Below are positions 20,838 through 28,547 of a stretch of DNA of 64,000 nucleotides, piece by piece. The notes below the pieces were generated by a model. It was given only the letters and a program-made list of their open reading frames with translations, was not told the origin of the DNA and ran no database searches. The translations under genes were made by a program, and so were the position numbers. Position 1 is the stretch's first letter. Every line of letters starts with the position of its first letter. The stretch lies in contig NC_003197.2 of the NCBI RefSeq assembly GCF_000006945.2, positions 4,402,001-4,466,000 of the forward strand, in the 5' to 3' direction. Source of the DNA: Salmonella enterica subsp. enterica serovar Typhimurium str. LT2 (lineage in GTDB: Bacteria > Pseudomonadota > Gammaproteobacteria > Enterobacterales > Enterobacteriaceae).

Positions 20838-21945
20838 CGCTGACTCCGGCAATCGTCACGTCAATAGCCGTACATTCCGCCCATTCGTGCGCCTGCAATA
20901 CCTTTTTCGCGGGCATATCCAGCGCGACGTCGTAAACGCCATCCACTTGTAGCACTTTAATTATCTGGTTTGGCACAATGTCCTGGCCCAGCCGGGTCTG
21001 GCGCGAGCGCGTCCATGTATTAATCGCTTCACGCGCGGCGGCAAGCGTCGTCTCCTGATCGGCGGTGGTAAACAGCGTCAGCCGGGCGCTGATCTGATAA
21101 GCCACGCGCGGAGAACATTTAGCGCTCACCTTATCGGTTAGCGGGCGCTTTTTCTCTTTGCTCACCTCCCGTTCGATCTGGGCAAGAAGCTCCGGCCCCG
21201 GCAGACCGTTCAGGGTCAGCGGATAGAGTTCCACGCAGCCTTCCGCCAGCCCTTCATCCGGCCCCAGTACCGCCACGTCGATAATCGACTGGCTGACCGA
21301 GAGCGTATGGAAGCGATAGGCGCCATAGCTGCCCGCGTTGCTGAAACTTTCCGGCGCTAGCTGGATGCGTTTACGTAGCGCGTCGTCGTTCTCTTCGCCG
21401 CAGCCGCCACTTGAGGCCGTCAGATTGGTGACGCTGATATCGTAATTGCCCACGCGGTCTACCAGCGCGCTGATTTGCGCAGGCTGCCAGTTGTTGCCGG
21501 GTTCACCGGTCACTACACAGGTTGCAGTTACCGCAACGCTCAGGCTGCCCGCAGGCAACAGAACATCTTCGTCGGTGGCGAACATCACGCTATCCGACGC
21601 GCTGGCGCGGGTACCCTGTGGAATCACCAGGTTACTTTTAGCCGCTTGAGTAACAGAAAACTGCAGCGTGGTTTTTGCCGCCTGAGCGGGCAGACGGTGA
21701 ACGCCAACCAGCTCGCCTAAATAATCCAGCATCGGCGCACGGGAATACGCGACCAGGTTTTGCTTCGCTGCCTCCTGGATGGCGATGCGGACAAGGTTTT
21801 CACGATAAGCAAACAGGTCAATGAGCAGCCGCTCAGCCTGCGCCGGGTAGAGTTTTTTACCGCTGGCTTCTTCATATTGCGCAATCATCTCGCTGGTGAT
21901 TTGCGCGGGGTCGCGGTCAATAAAGTCGGGTTCGGCTATCGCCAT
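20830..21945 (-). CDS. Baseplate assembly protein J
   Basis: A 371-residue baseplate J/gp47-family protein, the wedge component that links the baseplate ring to the tail tube. Characteristic elements are QAERLLIDLFAYRENLVRIA (about 38-57), LGVQ-like LGELVGVHRLPAQAAKT, IPQGTRASASDSVMFATDED and GGCGEENDDALRKRIQLAPE. The length is within the family range. It overlaps gpW by 10 bases and gpI by 8, so translation is tightly coupled. Confidence 0.9.
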   Translation of the reverse strand: MAIAEPDFIDRDPAQITSEMIAQYEEASGKKLYPAQAERLLIDLFAYRENLVRIAIQEAAKQNLVAYSRAPMLDYLGELVGVHRLPAQAAKTTLQFSVTQAAKSNLVIPQGTRASASDSVMFATDEDVLLPAGSLSVAVTATCVVTGEPGNNWQPAQISALVDRVGNYDISVTNLTASSGGCGEENDDALRKRIQLAPESFSNAGSYGAYRFHTLSVSQSIIDVAVLGPDEGLAEGCVELYPLTLNGLPGPELLAQIEREVSKEKKRPLTDKVSAKCSPRVAYQISARLTLFTTADQETTLAAAREAINTWTRSRQTRLGQDIVPNQIIKVLQVDGVYDVALDMPAKKVLQAHEWAECTAIDVTIAGVSDG

Positions 21946-22295
21946 AACACCTCCGTTGAGTTAATTACGCCGTCTGCGGCGCGCCATTGCACGCGTAACG
22001 TCAGGTGTTCGCCGTCAATCGTCGGCGTCACCTTCAGCAACCGGCAGCGAGGTTCCCACATGCGAATCGCTTCCACCGATTCGCGAACAACGTGCGGAAT
22101 GGCCCGCTCGATCGGGTAATCGATGTAGCGCCACAGATTGCTGCCAAAAAGCGGCCTGTGGGGATCGCTGCCGCGCGGCGTGCGCAGAATGATGTGTATT
22201 GCCTGATGAATATCATCCAGCCCGCAGACGTATTCTTCAGGACGTTGCAAGGCAGGTTGCCAGTGCAGGGTCGAGGGTCGTGTTTTCGTGTTCAT
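21936..22295 (-). CDS. Baseplate protein W (GPW/gp25 family)
   Basis: A 119-residue gp25/gpW-like protein, an essential baseplate sheath-initiator. The segment LDDIHQAIHIILRTPRGSDP with PLFGSNLWRYIDYPIERA is the conserved family core. It is the first gene after the gtr cassette; in P2-like and Mu-like tails it would normally follow gpV directly, so the cassette interrupts the operon here. Confidence 0.9.
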   Translation of the reverse strand: MNTKTRPSTLHWQPALQRPEEYVCGLDDIHQAIHIILRTPRGSDPHRPLFGSNLWRYIDYPIERAIPHVVRESVEAIRMWEPRCRLLKVTPTIDGEHLTLRVQWRAADGVINSTEVLWR

Positions 22296-22375
22296 GAGGC
22301 TATTTTCGCCTTCCGGCGGGGGGAGAGATATTAAAGCGCTTTAAGGAAATAATTGATGGCGGGGTCAGAATGTGT

Positions 22376-22427
22376 TTTGCCCGGTGGCGCTTCTGCGCTT
22401 ACCGGGCCTGTGTTGATGCACATTTTG
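22376..22427 (+). repeat. REP-containing direct repeat, left copy flanking gtr cassette
   Basis: A 52-base segment with REP core GCCCGGTGGCGCTTCTGCGC / TTACCGGGCC and a shared unique tail (GTGTTGATGCACATTTTG). It matches 25526-25577 at 49 of 52 positions in the same orientation. The two copies bracket gtrABC, and the identity extends beyond the generic REP core. Confidence 0.8.
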
Positions 22428-22458
22428 TTAAATGGCGAAGATCGCGTTTTACGTAAAG

Positions 22459-24006
22459 TTAAAATGAAATTGCTGTAATTTCACCTTTGTCTACAGAAGC
22501 GTAGTACCAGAATTCATCATTGATTTCTGCGTGCTTCATTTTCTCAACTGGAATCGTTTTCTGCCGTCCATTAACCGAGAGTGTGATCGAACCCGTTAGC
22601 TGCTCCCGGCTGATAATAGCGAAATCCCCGCGGGTGTTGCTATAAGCCGTCGTTTCATTGGAAAGGCTGTGCTTCGCTCCATTAGCGATTACAGAATAAT
22701 CAAAATTGACTTTCTTTTTGAAAATAGCTTGTACATGATAATACTCGCCGTAAACAGCAGGATCATGGAATAAACCAAAATGACCACCGCTATTTTGCAA
22801 CTTGACGAAATAATAGTCAGGGATGATAAACTTCTGTTTACCTGCCGCTATTTCTTTAGTAATGATTTTTTGTCTTACGATTTCCTGTCCGGCCGTTTTT
22901 TTATAACCGTTAAGCATCAATGAATAGGACCAAAGGAATACGATACCACAGAGAACAGTCACGGCAGTTACGCCGACGACTCCAGCCTTAACGCCGCTTT
23001 TCAACAGGGCGTAAGCGATGAAGGAGATAGCTAAAAGGAAAAACATAAACGTACCGTTCATAACCCGATCGGGGTAGGACGGCGACGCGAACATGATTAA
23101 GGAAGTGCCAATACCTATACATACGACTAACGCAGCGCAGATAAGGGACGTTTTATCAATTTTGGCGCGAATCTGCTTATTGAATATGACCAGTAAGACC
23201 AGCAATAACAAAACAACATAAGCTATCCAGATCAGCGCCAGATGGTTATGAACGCGTTCTGTTAAGTGAATGAAAATACGTTCAAAAATCGGCCTTCCAT
23301 ACCAGAATTCTTTGCCGCTGGCGCGGATGAAATTGCCCGGAGAAAGTATCAATACGCATGAACCTGCGATTGCACAGAGACTATAAACTATCTTATTGCG
23401 CGAAACAGATTTGTTTTGCCATAACTCGTATGCAATGGCCAGAACAGAAATAAGCGAGACGAAAGGTGAGACGCTTTCATTGGAACAGCCTGCCATAAAG
23501 CTTAGTAATGCAACCCACGGGCTGATCGCTTTACTGTTTTTTATTGTTATGGTGTAAAAGAAGAACAGCCATGCAACAACGAACAGATTCGTCCACAAAT
23601 AATTCGCAGCACCAACGATCCAGAAAGTGGTTTGACCCAAATTCGGGTTCGAAATCCAGTAAGTGAAGAATATTAGTGGGAATAATAAGTAGTCGGATTT
23701 ATTCCAGCGTAATGTACCTGAGGGTGTCTTCACAATGAAATAACAAAATACCAGTGTCGAAACGGCTGCGCTGATGGAATACACGAGTTGAGAACGTGTA
23801 TACAGGATGAGTGCGCTGGTGTAATCAGCTATAATCCTGCCACTCCATGTCATATAATGATGAAAATGTGATTCCGGCGAAATTCCTAAAAGGTAATAGC
23901 GGTAATCATCAGAGTGAATAGGGGTATACCATTCAATAAGAAAAATGGCCAAAAAAGCCAGTAGTATCATCGCCGTTTTCGGTAATATCTTGAGCATAGT
24001 GTTCAT
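22459..24006 (-). CDS. gtrC: O-antigen glucosyltransferase, GtrC type
   Basis: A 515-residue polytopic inner-membrane protein with about eleven hydrophobic segments. It is the serotype-specific third gene of a gtrABC cassette, expected to transfer glucose from undecaprenyl-phosphate to an O-antigen sugar in the periplasm. IEWYTPIHSDDYRYYLLG (residues 24-41) contains acidic residues in the first periplasmic loop, as is usual in GT-C enzymes. The C-terminal 130 residues form a soluble periplasmic domain. Gtr third genes diverge strongly, so the sugar and linkage cannot be assigned. Its start overlaps the gtrB stop by one base. Confidence 0.82.
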   Translation of the reverse strand: MNTMLKILPKTAMILLAFLAIFLIEWYTPIHSDDYRYYLLGISPESHFHHYMTWSGRIIADYTSALILYTRSQLVYSISAAVSTLVFCYFIVKTPSGTLRWNKSDYLLFPLIFFTYWISNPNLGQTTFWIVGAANYLWTNLFVVAWLFFFYTITIKNSKAISPWVALLSFMAGCSNESVSPFVSLISVLAIAYELWQNKSVSRNKIVYSLCAIAGSCVLILSPGNFIRASGKEFWYGRPIFERIFIHLTERVHNHLALIWIAYVVLLLLVLLVIFNKQIRAKIDKTSLICAALVVCIGIGTSLIMFASPSYPDRVMNGTFMFFLLAISFIAYALLKSGVKAGVVGVTAVTVLCGIVFLWSYSLMLNGYKKTAGQEIVRQKIITKEIAAGKQKFIIPDYYFVKLQNSGGHFGLFHDPAVYGEYYHVQAIFKKKVNFDYSVIANGAKHSLSNETTAYSNTRGDFAIISREQLTGSITLSVNGRQKTIPVEKMKHAEINDEFWYYASVDKGEITAISF

Positions 24007-24935
24007 TATTCCATCATTGTTTTTTTGTTTTTCACGATATAGCGGGGTCTTTGCTTCACCTCCGTGTAAACGCGTCCGATATATTCACCCATGATGCCTA
24101 TGCCGATAAGCTGGATGCCGCCTAAGAAGAGAATCGCGGTCATAAGCGAAGGATAACCAGGAACAGGGTTTCCCCACATCAATTTATCAATGATCATCCA
24201 CATGGCATATATCAGGGAGAGGGCAGAAACGCTCACTCCTATATACATCCAGATACGCAAAGGGAAAGTAGAAAAACTTGTAATCCCCTCCAGCGCCAGG
24301 TTCCAGAGTTTCCAGCCATTAAATTTTGAGTTACCTGCGACACGTTCAGCACGGGCATATTCGACCACATCTGTTTGACCTCCAACCCATGAAAGTATAC
24401 CTTTCATGAAAAGGTTACGTTCTGGTAATAGCTTGATATTTTCTACAATCTCGCGCGACATCAATCGAAAATCACCGACATTCTCTTCAATCTTTGGCGT
24501 ACTGATTTTGTTATGCAGCCTGTAGAACCACTCAGCGCTTTTACGCTTCAGGTGGCCATCCGTTGAACGATCGATACGCTTAGCCAGCACCATTTCTGCA
24601 CCAGCCTGCCATTTATTGATCAAATGTGGGATTACTTCGATGGGATCTTGTAAATCAACATCGATAGGGATCACCACATCTCCGGTCGCGTGATCTAATC
24701 CGGCAAAAAGTGCAGGTTCTTTACCAAAATTGCGGGTAAATGAGATCGGAACAACAAGAGGATCGGCAACAGCTAATGCGCTGATGATTGATTCAGTCGC
24801 ATCGTGACTCCCATCATTAACGAAGATAATCTCAACGTTATAAGGTTTAAGTGAACTGTATTCTCTGACCGTTTTATAGAAAATAGGGATCGCGTCCTCT
24901 TCATTAAAGACGGGAACCACTAATGAAATTTTCAT
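24006..24935 (-). CDS. gtrB: Undecaprenyl-phosphate glucosyltransferase GtrB
   Basis: A 309-residue membrane glycosyltransferase that makes undecaprenyl-phosphate-glucose from UDP-glucose on the cytoplasmic face. It has a GT2 domain at residues 1-230 (VVPVFNEEDAIPIFY; IIFVNDGSHDAT; DVDLQDP with the metal-binding Asp) and two membrane helices at about 232-255 and 265-290. The conserved tail GEYIGRVYTEVKQRPRYIV is present. Overlaps gtrA by four bases. Confidence 0.95.
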   Translation of the reverse strand: MKISLVVPVFNEEDAIPIFYKTVREYSSLKPYNVEIIFVNDGSHDATESIISALAVADPLVVPISFTRNFGKEPALFAGLDHATGDVVIPIDVDLQDPIEVIPHLINKWQAGAEMVLAKRIDRSTDGHLKRKSAEWFYRLHNKISTPKIEENVGDFRLMSREIVENIKLLPERNLFMKGILSWVGGQTDVVEYARAERVAGNSKFNGWKLWNLALEGITSFSTFPLRIWMYIGVSVSALSLIYAMWMIIDKLMWGNPVPGYPSLMTAILFLGGIQLIGIGIMGEYIGRVYTEVKQRPRYIVKNKKTMME

Positions 24936-25294
24936 TTCTCATTCCTGAAAACAATGAATCTGGAATATAAAAATCCGCAAATAAGGCTAATTGCGGAAAA
25001 TACAATGAGCGTAAAAATGGGAGGCATAGCACACTTGTCGCCTGTCCATCCCACGACGGCGCTCAGCACGCCCATAAAACCGACGTACAGCAAATAACGT
25101 CCGGTTGATACGCTGGCTCCAAAGGTAAACCGGGCGTTAGCGAAAAAACTAAAACTGACAGCGACAGCAAAGCCCGCTACGTTTGCCAAAGCCTGACTTG
25201 TTTGAAATCCATAGACGCAAAGGGCAAAGATAGCCCAATGCAAAGCAGTATTAAGTACGCCTATCGAAACGTACTTTATAAATAATTTTATCAT
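24932..25294 (-). CDS. gtrA: GtrA family flippase
   Basis: A 120-residue inner-membrane protein with four helices, expected to flip undecaprenyl-phosphate-glucose to the periplasm. FIKYVSIGVLNTALHWAIF and SFFANARFTFGAS are family landmarks. I chose the ATG at 25294 (MIKLFIKYV); an upstream TTG at 25306 would add four residues. Only one GATC lies in the 300 bases upstream, so the multi-GATC Dam/OxyR phase-variation region known for several Salmonella gtr operons is not evident. Confidence 0.9.
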   Translation of the reverse strand: MIKLFIKYVSIGVLNTALHWAIFALCVYGFQTSQALANVAGFAVAVSFSFFANARFTFGASVSTGRYLLYVGFMGVLSAVVGWTGDKCAMPPIFTLIVFSAISLICGFLYSRFIVFRNEK

Positions 25295-25525
25295 TATAGC
25301 AATCAAGAAGTTGTAATTCAGCGAAGTCTACCAGACAAAACTGAGAGGATCATTCCTGAACAGCAGATTTTATGTAAACAGGGCGAAGTTAAAGTAAAAA
25401 ATAACGCTAGTTTTCCAATATACATATATGCAATATTTGCAGCGCAAAGTGATTACATTTTCATCGGAAATAGCGCGCGAAAAGGGACTAATCACGTTGC
25501 GCTGAAAATAAATATCCTCCAGCAA
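25295..25525. promoter_or_regulatory. Upstream region of the gtr cassette
   Basis: About 230 AT-rich bases between gtrA and the right-hand direct repeat; the likely site of the gtr promoter. A single GATC occurs near 25350. I see no clear OxyR or LexA box and no open frame with convincing coding character. Confidence 0.45.
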
Positions 25526-25615
25526 TTTGCCCGGTGGCGCTTCTGCGCTTACCGGGCCGGTGTTTATGCACCTTTTGCAGGCTGGATAAGGCGAAGCCAC
25601 CATCCAGCAGCAATT
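25526..25615 (+). repeat. REP-containing direct repeat, right copy flanking gtr cassette
   Basis: The first 52 bases match 22376-22427 at 49 of 52 positions. A further REP unit (GCTGGATAAGGCG with CCACCATCCAGC) follows. It lies between the gpV stop and the gtr upstream region. Confidence 0.8.
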
Positions 25616-25621
25616 TGCAGG

Positions 25622-26344
25622 TTAGTGAGAGTGGTGGTTAGAGTTGCCGCCGTTGTCCATCAGCGTGCCGCTGGCGTTAACGTTGCCGAGGACATTCACG
25701 TTGCCCGTAATCACCGCGCTGTTTCCGACGCCGCCGCTGCCTGCCATACCGCCAAGCCAGGTGAGTTTTTTCATCACGGTAACGTCGCCGGTAAAGGTGC
25801 TGAGCGGCGCATCGACGGTGACATTCAGCGCTTTAATGCCCGTATGGGGCGCTTCCACGTTGACATCTACCGCCTTGACGCCCACGGAGGTGGCCGCCAC
25901 GTCTACGGTTTCTGATATCACCGTGACGTGCTGCGCCCTGACCTCTACTTGCGGTGAAGTAAGCTGCGTATGTTCCTTCACTTCAATGACGATTTTTTCT
26001 ATGCCGCCGTTGACGGTGAGCTGGTGTAACGCACGGTCATATTCAAAGGCCGCGCCGTCGGAAAACTGCACGTAGCGCTTGTCGCGCGAGGCCAGCGGCG
26101 CGGTATCCACGCTGGAGTAGACCGCGCCCAGCACCACCCCATCCTCGCCGTTGTCGTCGAGCGAAACTTCCACCTGTTCGCCAATATCCGGCAACCAGTA
26201 ATCTTTGTTGTCCTGCGTGTTGCGTTGCAGCACCGCAAGCCAGTTACTGCGCAGGTTATCGCACTCCGGTAGAGTGACTCTGACGCGCACGACCGCCTCA
26301 TCAATATCGCTGATAATACCCGTCTGGCGGGTAACGCCTTTCAT
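25622..26344 (-). CDS. Baseplate spike protein V (Mu gp45-like)
   Basis: A 240-residue membrane-puncturing spike. It has an N-terminal OB-fold (residues 5-95; IISDIDEAVVRVRVTLPE; QVEVSLDDNGEDGVVLGAVY) and a C-terminal beta-helix of short repeats (VEVRAQHVTVISETVDVAAT). It ends in the histidine-rich NSNHHSH, where an iron ion typically binds at the tip. It is the last gene before the gtr cassette. Confidence 0.88.
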   Translation of the reverse strand: MKGVTRQTGIISDIDEAVVRVRVTLPECDNLRSNWLAVLQRNTQDNKDYWLPDIGEQVEVSLDDNGEDGVVLGAVYSSVDTAPLASRDKRYVQFSDGAAFEYDRALHQLTVNGGIEKIVIEVKEHTQLTSPQVEVRAQHVTVISETVDVAATSVGVKAVDVNVEAPHTGIKALNVTVDAPLSTFTGDVTVMKKLTWLGGMAGSGGVGNSAVITGNVNVLGNVNASGTLMDNGGNSNHHSH

Positions 26345-26353
26345 ATTGCCTCC

Positions 26354-27397
26354 TTACTGGCTGGTTGCCGGTCCGCGTGAAATGTCGATTTCGGTAGTGT
26401 AGCCGCCGCTGCGCGTGAGTTTGTGCATGGATTTATCAATCAGCCACTGCCCGGAAAGTACGCCAAAATCGCTCAGTTCTATCTTGTTGCCCGCCGTCAA
26501 CTGCGGGCAGCCCATCAAGCTGAGCGTGCCGGTCTGCTGGTATTCGTTGTGGCTGTCCAGCGCGGCATTGGCTTTAGCCTGCGCCGCGCCGGTATCCGGA
26601 GCGCGACTGTTGATCTTCAGGGTATCGGCGCTGGTCGCCGCACCGCGCGCCGAGGTCTTTTCCTGGCTATCATGGGTATAAATAACCAGTTCTTTTTGCT
26701 TGCTATTTTGATGCTGCACGGTGGCGTTTTTGTAGATCCGGTTGATGGTATCTTTGAACGTGTAGTGCGAAACATCCGTCCGCCTGAGCGTCTTCACCGG
26801 CGCCAGACAGCGCAGCGTCGGCAGATGCGAAAAGATCAGCTCCGTCGCCGTCACTTTCACGGTATAGCCATATTCACTCGCCAGCCGTTTGAGAAACGCT
26901 ACATCGGTTTCGGCATATTGCGTGACCCGATCAATCGTCAGCGGCGCAATCTTGCCCGCCAGCGTTAAACCGTGTTTTTGCGCGATGCGACTGGCGATGG
27001 CGGAAAGCGTAGTCTCCTCAAAGCCCTGGCTGTTTTTGGTGCGTAGCGCTTTGCTGACCGAGGTGGCGATACCGTCGATATTGACCGTCGAAGGCGGCGC
27101 GCTGATATCAATTTTATCAATGACATAGATTCCGCAATCGAGCAGATCTTCGCCCTGGTAGCCCAGGCGCAGCGCCAGCGTGTCGCCTTTTCCCGGATAC
27201 CATTCGTTTACCCAGCGCCCGGTGCTATCTTCCAGCGCAATGGCAATGACATCCGACTCGTTTTTAATACTGTCGCTGTAACTGATGCTGGTGACATAAG
27301 GCGCGATGTCGTAAGTGATCTCTTTATGTCCGTACCAAAGGGTAAAAATGGGCGTCAGGGTGGCGAACACCCCGCCGGATACCGTTATCTCAGCCAT
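26354..27397 (-). CDS. Tail hub protein D (late control D family)
   Basis: A 347-residue gpD/gp27-like hub that joins tube and spike. The segments YVTSISYSDSIKNESDVIAI and DLLDCGIYVIDKIDISAPPS near the N-terminus, and GSWLIDK-like SGQWLIDKSMHKLTRSGGYT at the C-terminus, are family landmarks. Its start overlaps the gpX stop by 13 bases. Confidence 0.9.
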   Translation of the reverse strand: MAEITVSGGVFATLTPIFTLWYGHKEITYDIAPYVTSISYSDSIKNESDVIAIALEDSTGRWVNEWYPGKGDTLALRLGYQGEDLLDCGIYVIDKIDISAPPSTVNIDGIATSVSKALRTKNSQGFEETTLSAIASRIAQKHGLTLAGKIAPLTIDRVTQYAETDVAFLKRLASEYGYTVKVTATELIFSHLPTLRCLAPVKTLRRTDVSHYTFKDTINRIYKNATVQHQNSKQKELVIYTHDSQEKTSARGAATSADTLKINSRAPDTGAAQAKANAALDSHNEYQQTGTLSLMGCPQLTAGNKIELSDFGVLSGQWLIDKSMHKLTRSGGYTTEIDISRGPATSQ

Positions 27398-27594
27398 GGC
27401 GGTAGCTCCGGGGTCGTTTGCGTGACGCTGATAACCGGGATGATCAGCCGCACGCCTGACGGTAAAACCGGCATAATAGCGACGTGCGGATTGGCCGCGA
27501 TGATGCGTTCGTAGGCCAGCGCATCGCCGTAATAGCGCCAGGCGAGATTATCCCAGCGTTCGCCGTCGGTGGTGACATGTTCAAGGTAGCGCAT
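27385..27594 (-). CDS. Tail protein X (LysM-like)
   Basis: A 69-residue small tail protein with a LysM-like fold (YLEHVTTDGERWDNLAWRYY, IIAANPHVAIMPVLPSG). P2 gpX homologues assist baseplate and tail assembly. It begins one base from the gpU stop and overlaps gpD. Confidence 0.9.
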   Translation of the reverse strand: MRYLEHVTTDGERWDNLAWRYYGDALAYERIIAANPHVAIMPVLPSGVRLIIPVISVTQTTPELPPWLR

Positions 27595-28547
27595 TACAGA
27601 CTCCTCGTAATATCGGCAGCGGCAAGCTGGCTCACGTCAGGAGCGCTTGTTTGCAGCGTGCCGCGCGCCTGATTGACCAGCGTCGCGGCGCTGTCGTAAG
27701 TCGCTTCCGCGACGCTGCTGGTGATAGCGTCAAACAGCGATTCGGCGTGTTCGATAAGCGTGCCGGCATCGCCCGCGCATTCGCGGATCCCCGGCAGGCT
27801 GTCGATCAGTTCCTGCATTTTCGCCGCCAGCGCTTTCGGCAGCCCGGCCAGCGTTTGCAAATCCAGCGGCTGCTGGAACAGCGCGTCTATCGAACTCATG
27901 GTTTTTTTCAGCGAATCGACGATATCGCCGCATTTTTCTTTCAGCGCTTTGGCTTCCTTCACCAGTTCTTTCGCCTGGGCGATCGTTTTTTTGATGTCAT
28001 CAATGGCGTCGGCCACCTCATCCATCATCTCTTTGGCTTCACGCATACCCTCTTCAACGACGCTCAGCAGTTCATCGAACCAGGAATCGTTAACGTCGGG
28101 AAGCTCATCCAACATCTCGTCAATGTTCGGTTCCTGGGTGGTGATGGCCGGAGGCAGCAGCGGGCTCTTCGGATCGCCGGTGTACTCCTGTAGCGACAAA
28201 CTGCCGCCCTGGGCAATGACGTTACCGTAAGGATCGGTGTGTTGGTGGGTAGCGGTCAGATCGGTAATCACGAACCAGCCGCGATAATCGCCGTTGCCGA
28301 ACACCAGCGCCATCGCCTGGTGCGCGGTCATCGCTTCCCGCAGACGGTTCAGCTCGGTGGTCGGCTGGCAATACTGACTATGAAAGTTGAATTTCAGGGT
28401 GATTTTGTCCAGCTTATCGCCGATAAATTGCACGCCCGGTTTCCCTTCAATACGGGCATGGCTGGTGTAATCCACGCCCATCGTACTTTCAAATTCGTCC
28501 CAGTAAGCGACGACGTCAAATTCTATTTCGCCTAATACGGCATACAT
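27594..28547 (-). CDS. Tail protein U-like with helical extension
   Basis: A 317-residue protein. Residues 1-130 resemble the gpU tail-terminator family (MYAVLGEIEFDVVAYWDEFE; DKITLKFNFHSQY; GDYRGWFVITDLTATHQH; SLSLQEYTG). Residues 150-317 are a long acidic helical region (DIKKTIAQAKELVKEAKAL) that likely forms coiled coils and is not in short gpU proteins. Mu-like phages carry an extended protein at this position. ATG overlaps the tape-measure stop (TAATG). Confidence 0.78.
   Translation of the reverse strand: MYAVLGEIEFDVVAYWDEFESTMGVDYTSHARIEGKPGVQFIGDKLDKITLKFNFHSQYCQPTTELNRLREAMTAHQAMALVFGNGDYRGWFVITDLTATHQHTDPYGNVIAQGGSLSLQEYTGDPKSPLLPPAITTQEPNIDEMLDELPDVNDSWFDELLSVVEEGMREAKEMMDEVADAIDDIKKTIAQAKELVKEAKALKEKCGDIVDSLKKTMSSIDALFQQPLDLQTLAGLPKALAAKMQELIDSLPGIRECAGDAGTLIEHAESLFDAITSSVAEATYDSAATLVNQARGTLQTSAPDVSQLAAADITRSL

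Noticed and set aside
25295..25525. Dam/OxyR phase-variation region for gtr
   Set aside because: Only one GATC is present; the known phase-variable gtr operons have several GATC sites overlapping OxyR sites.
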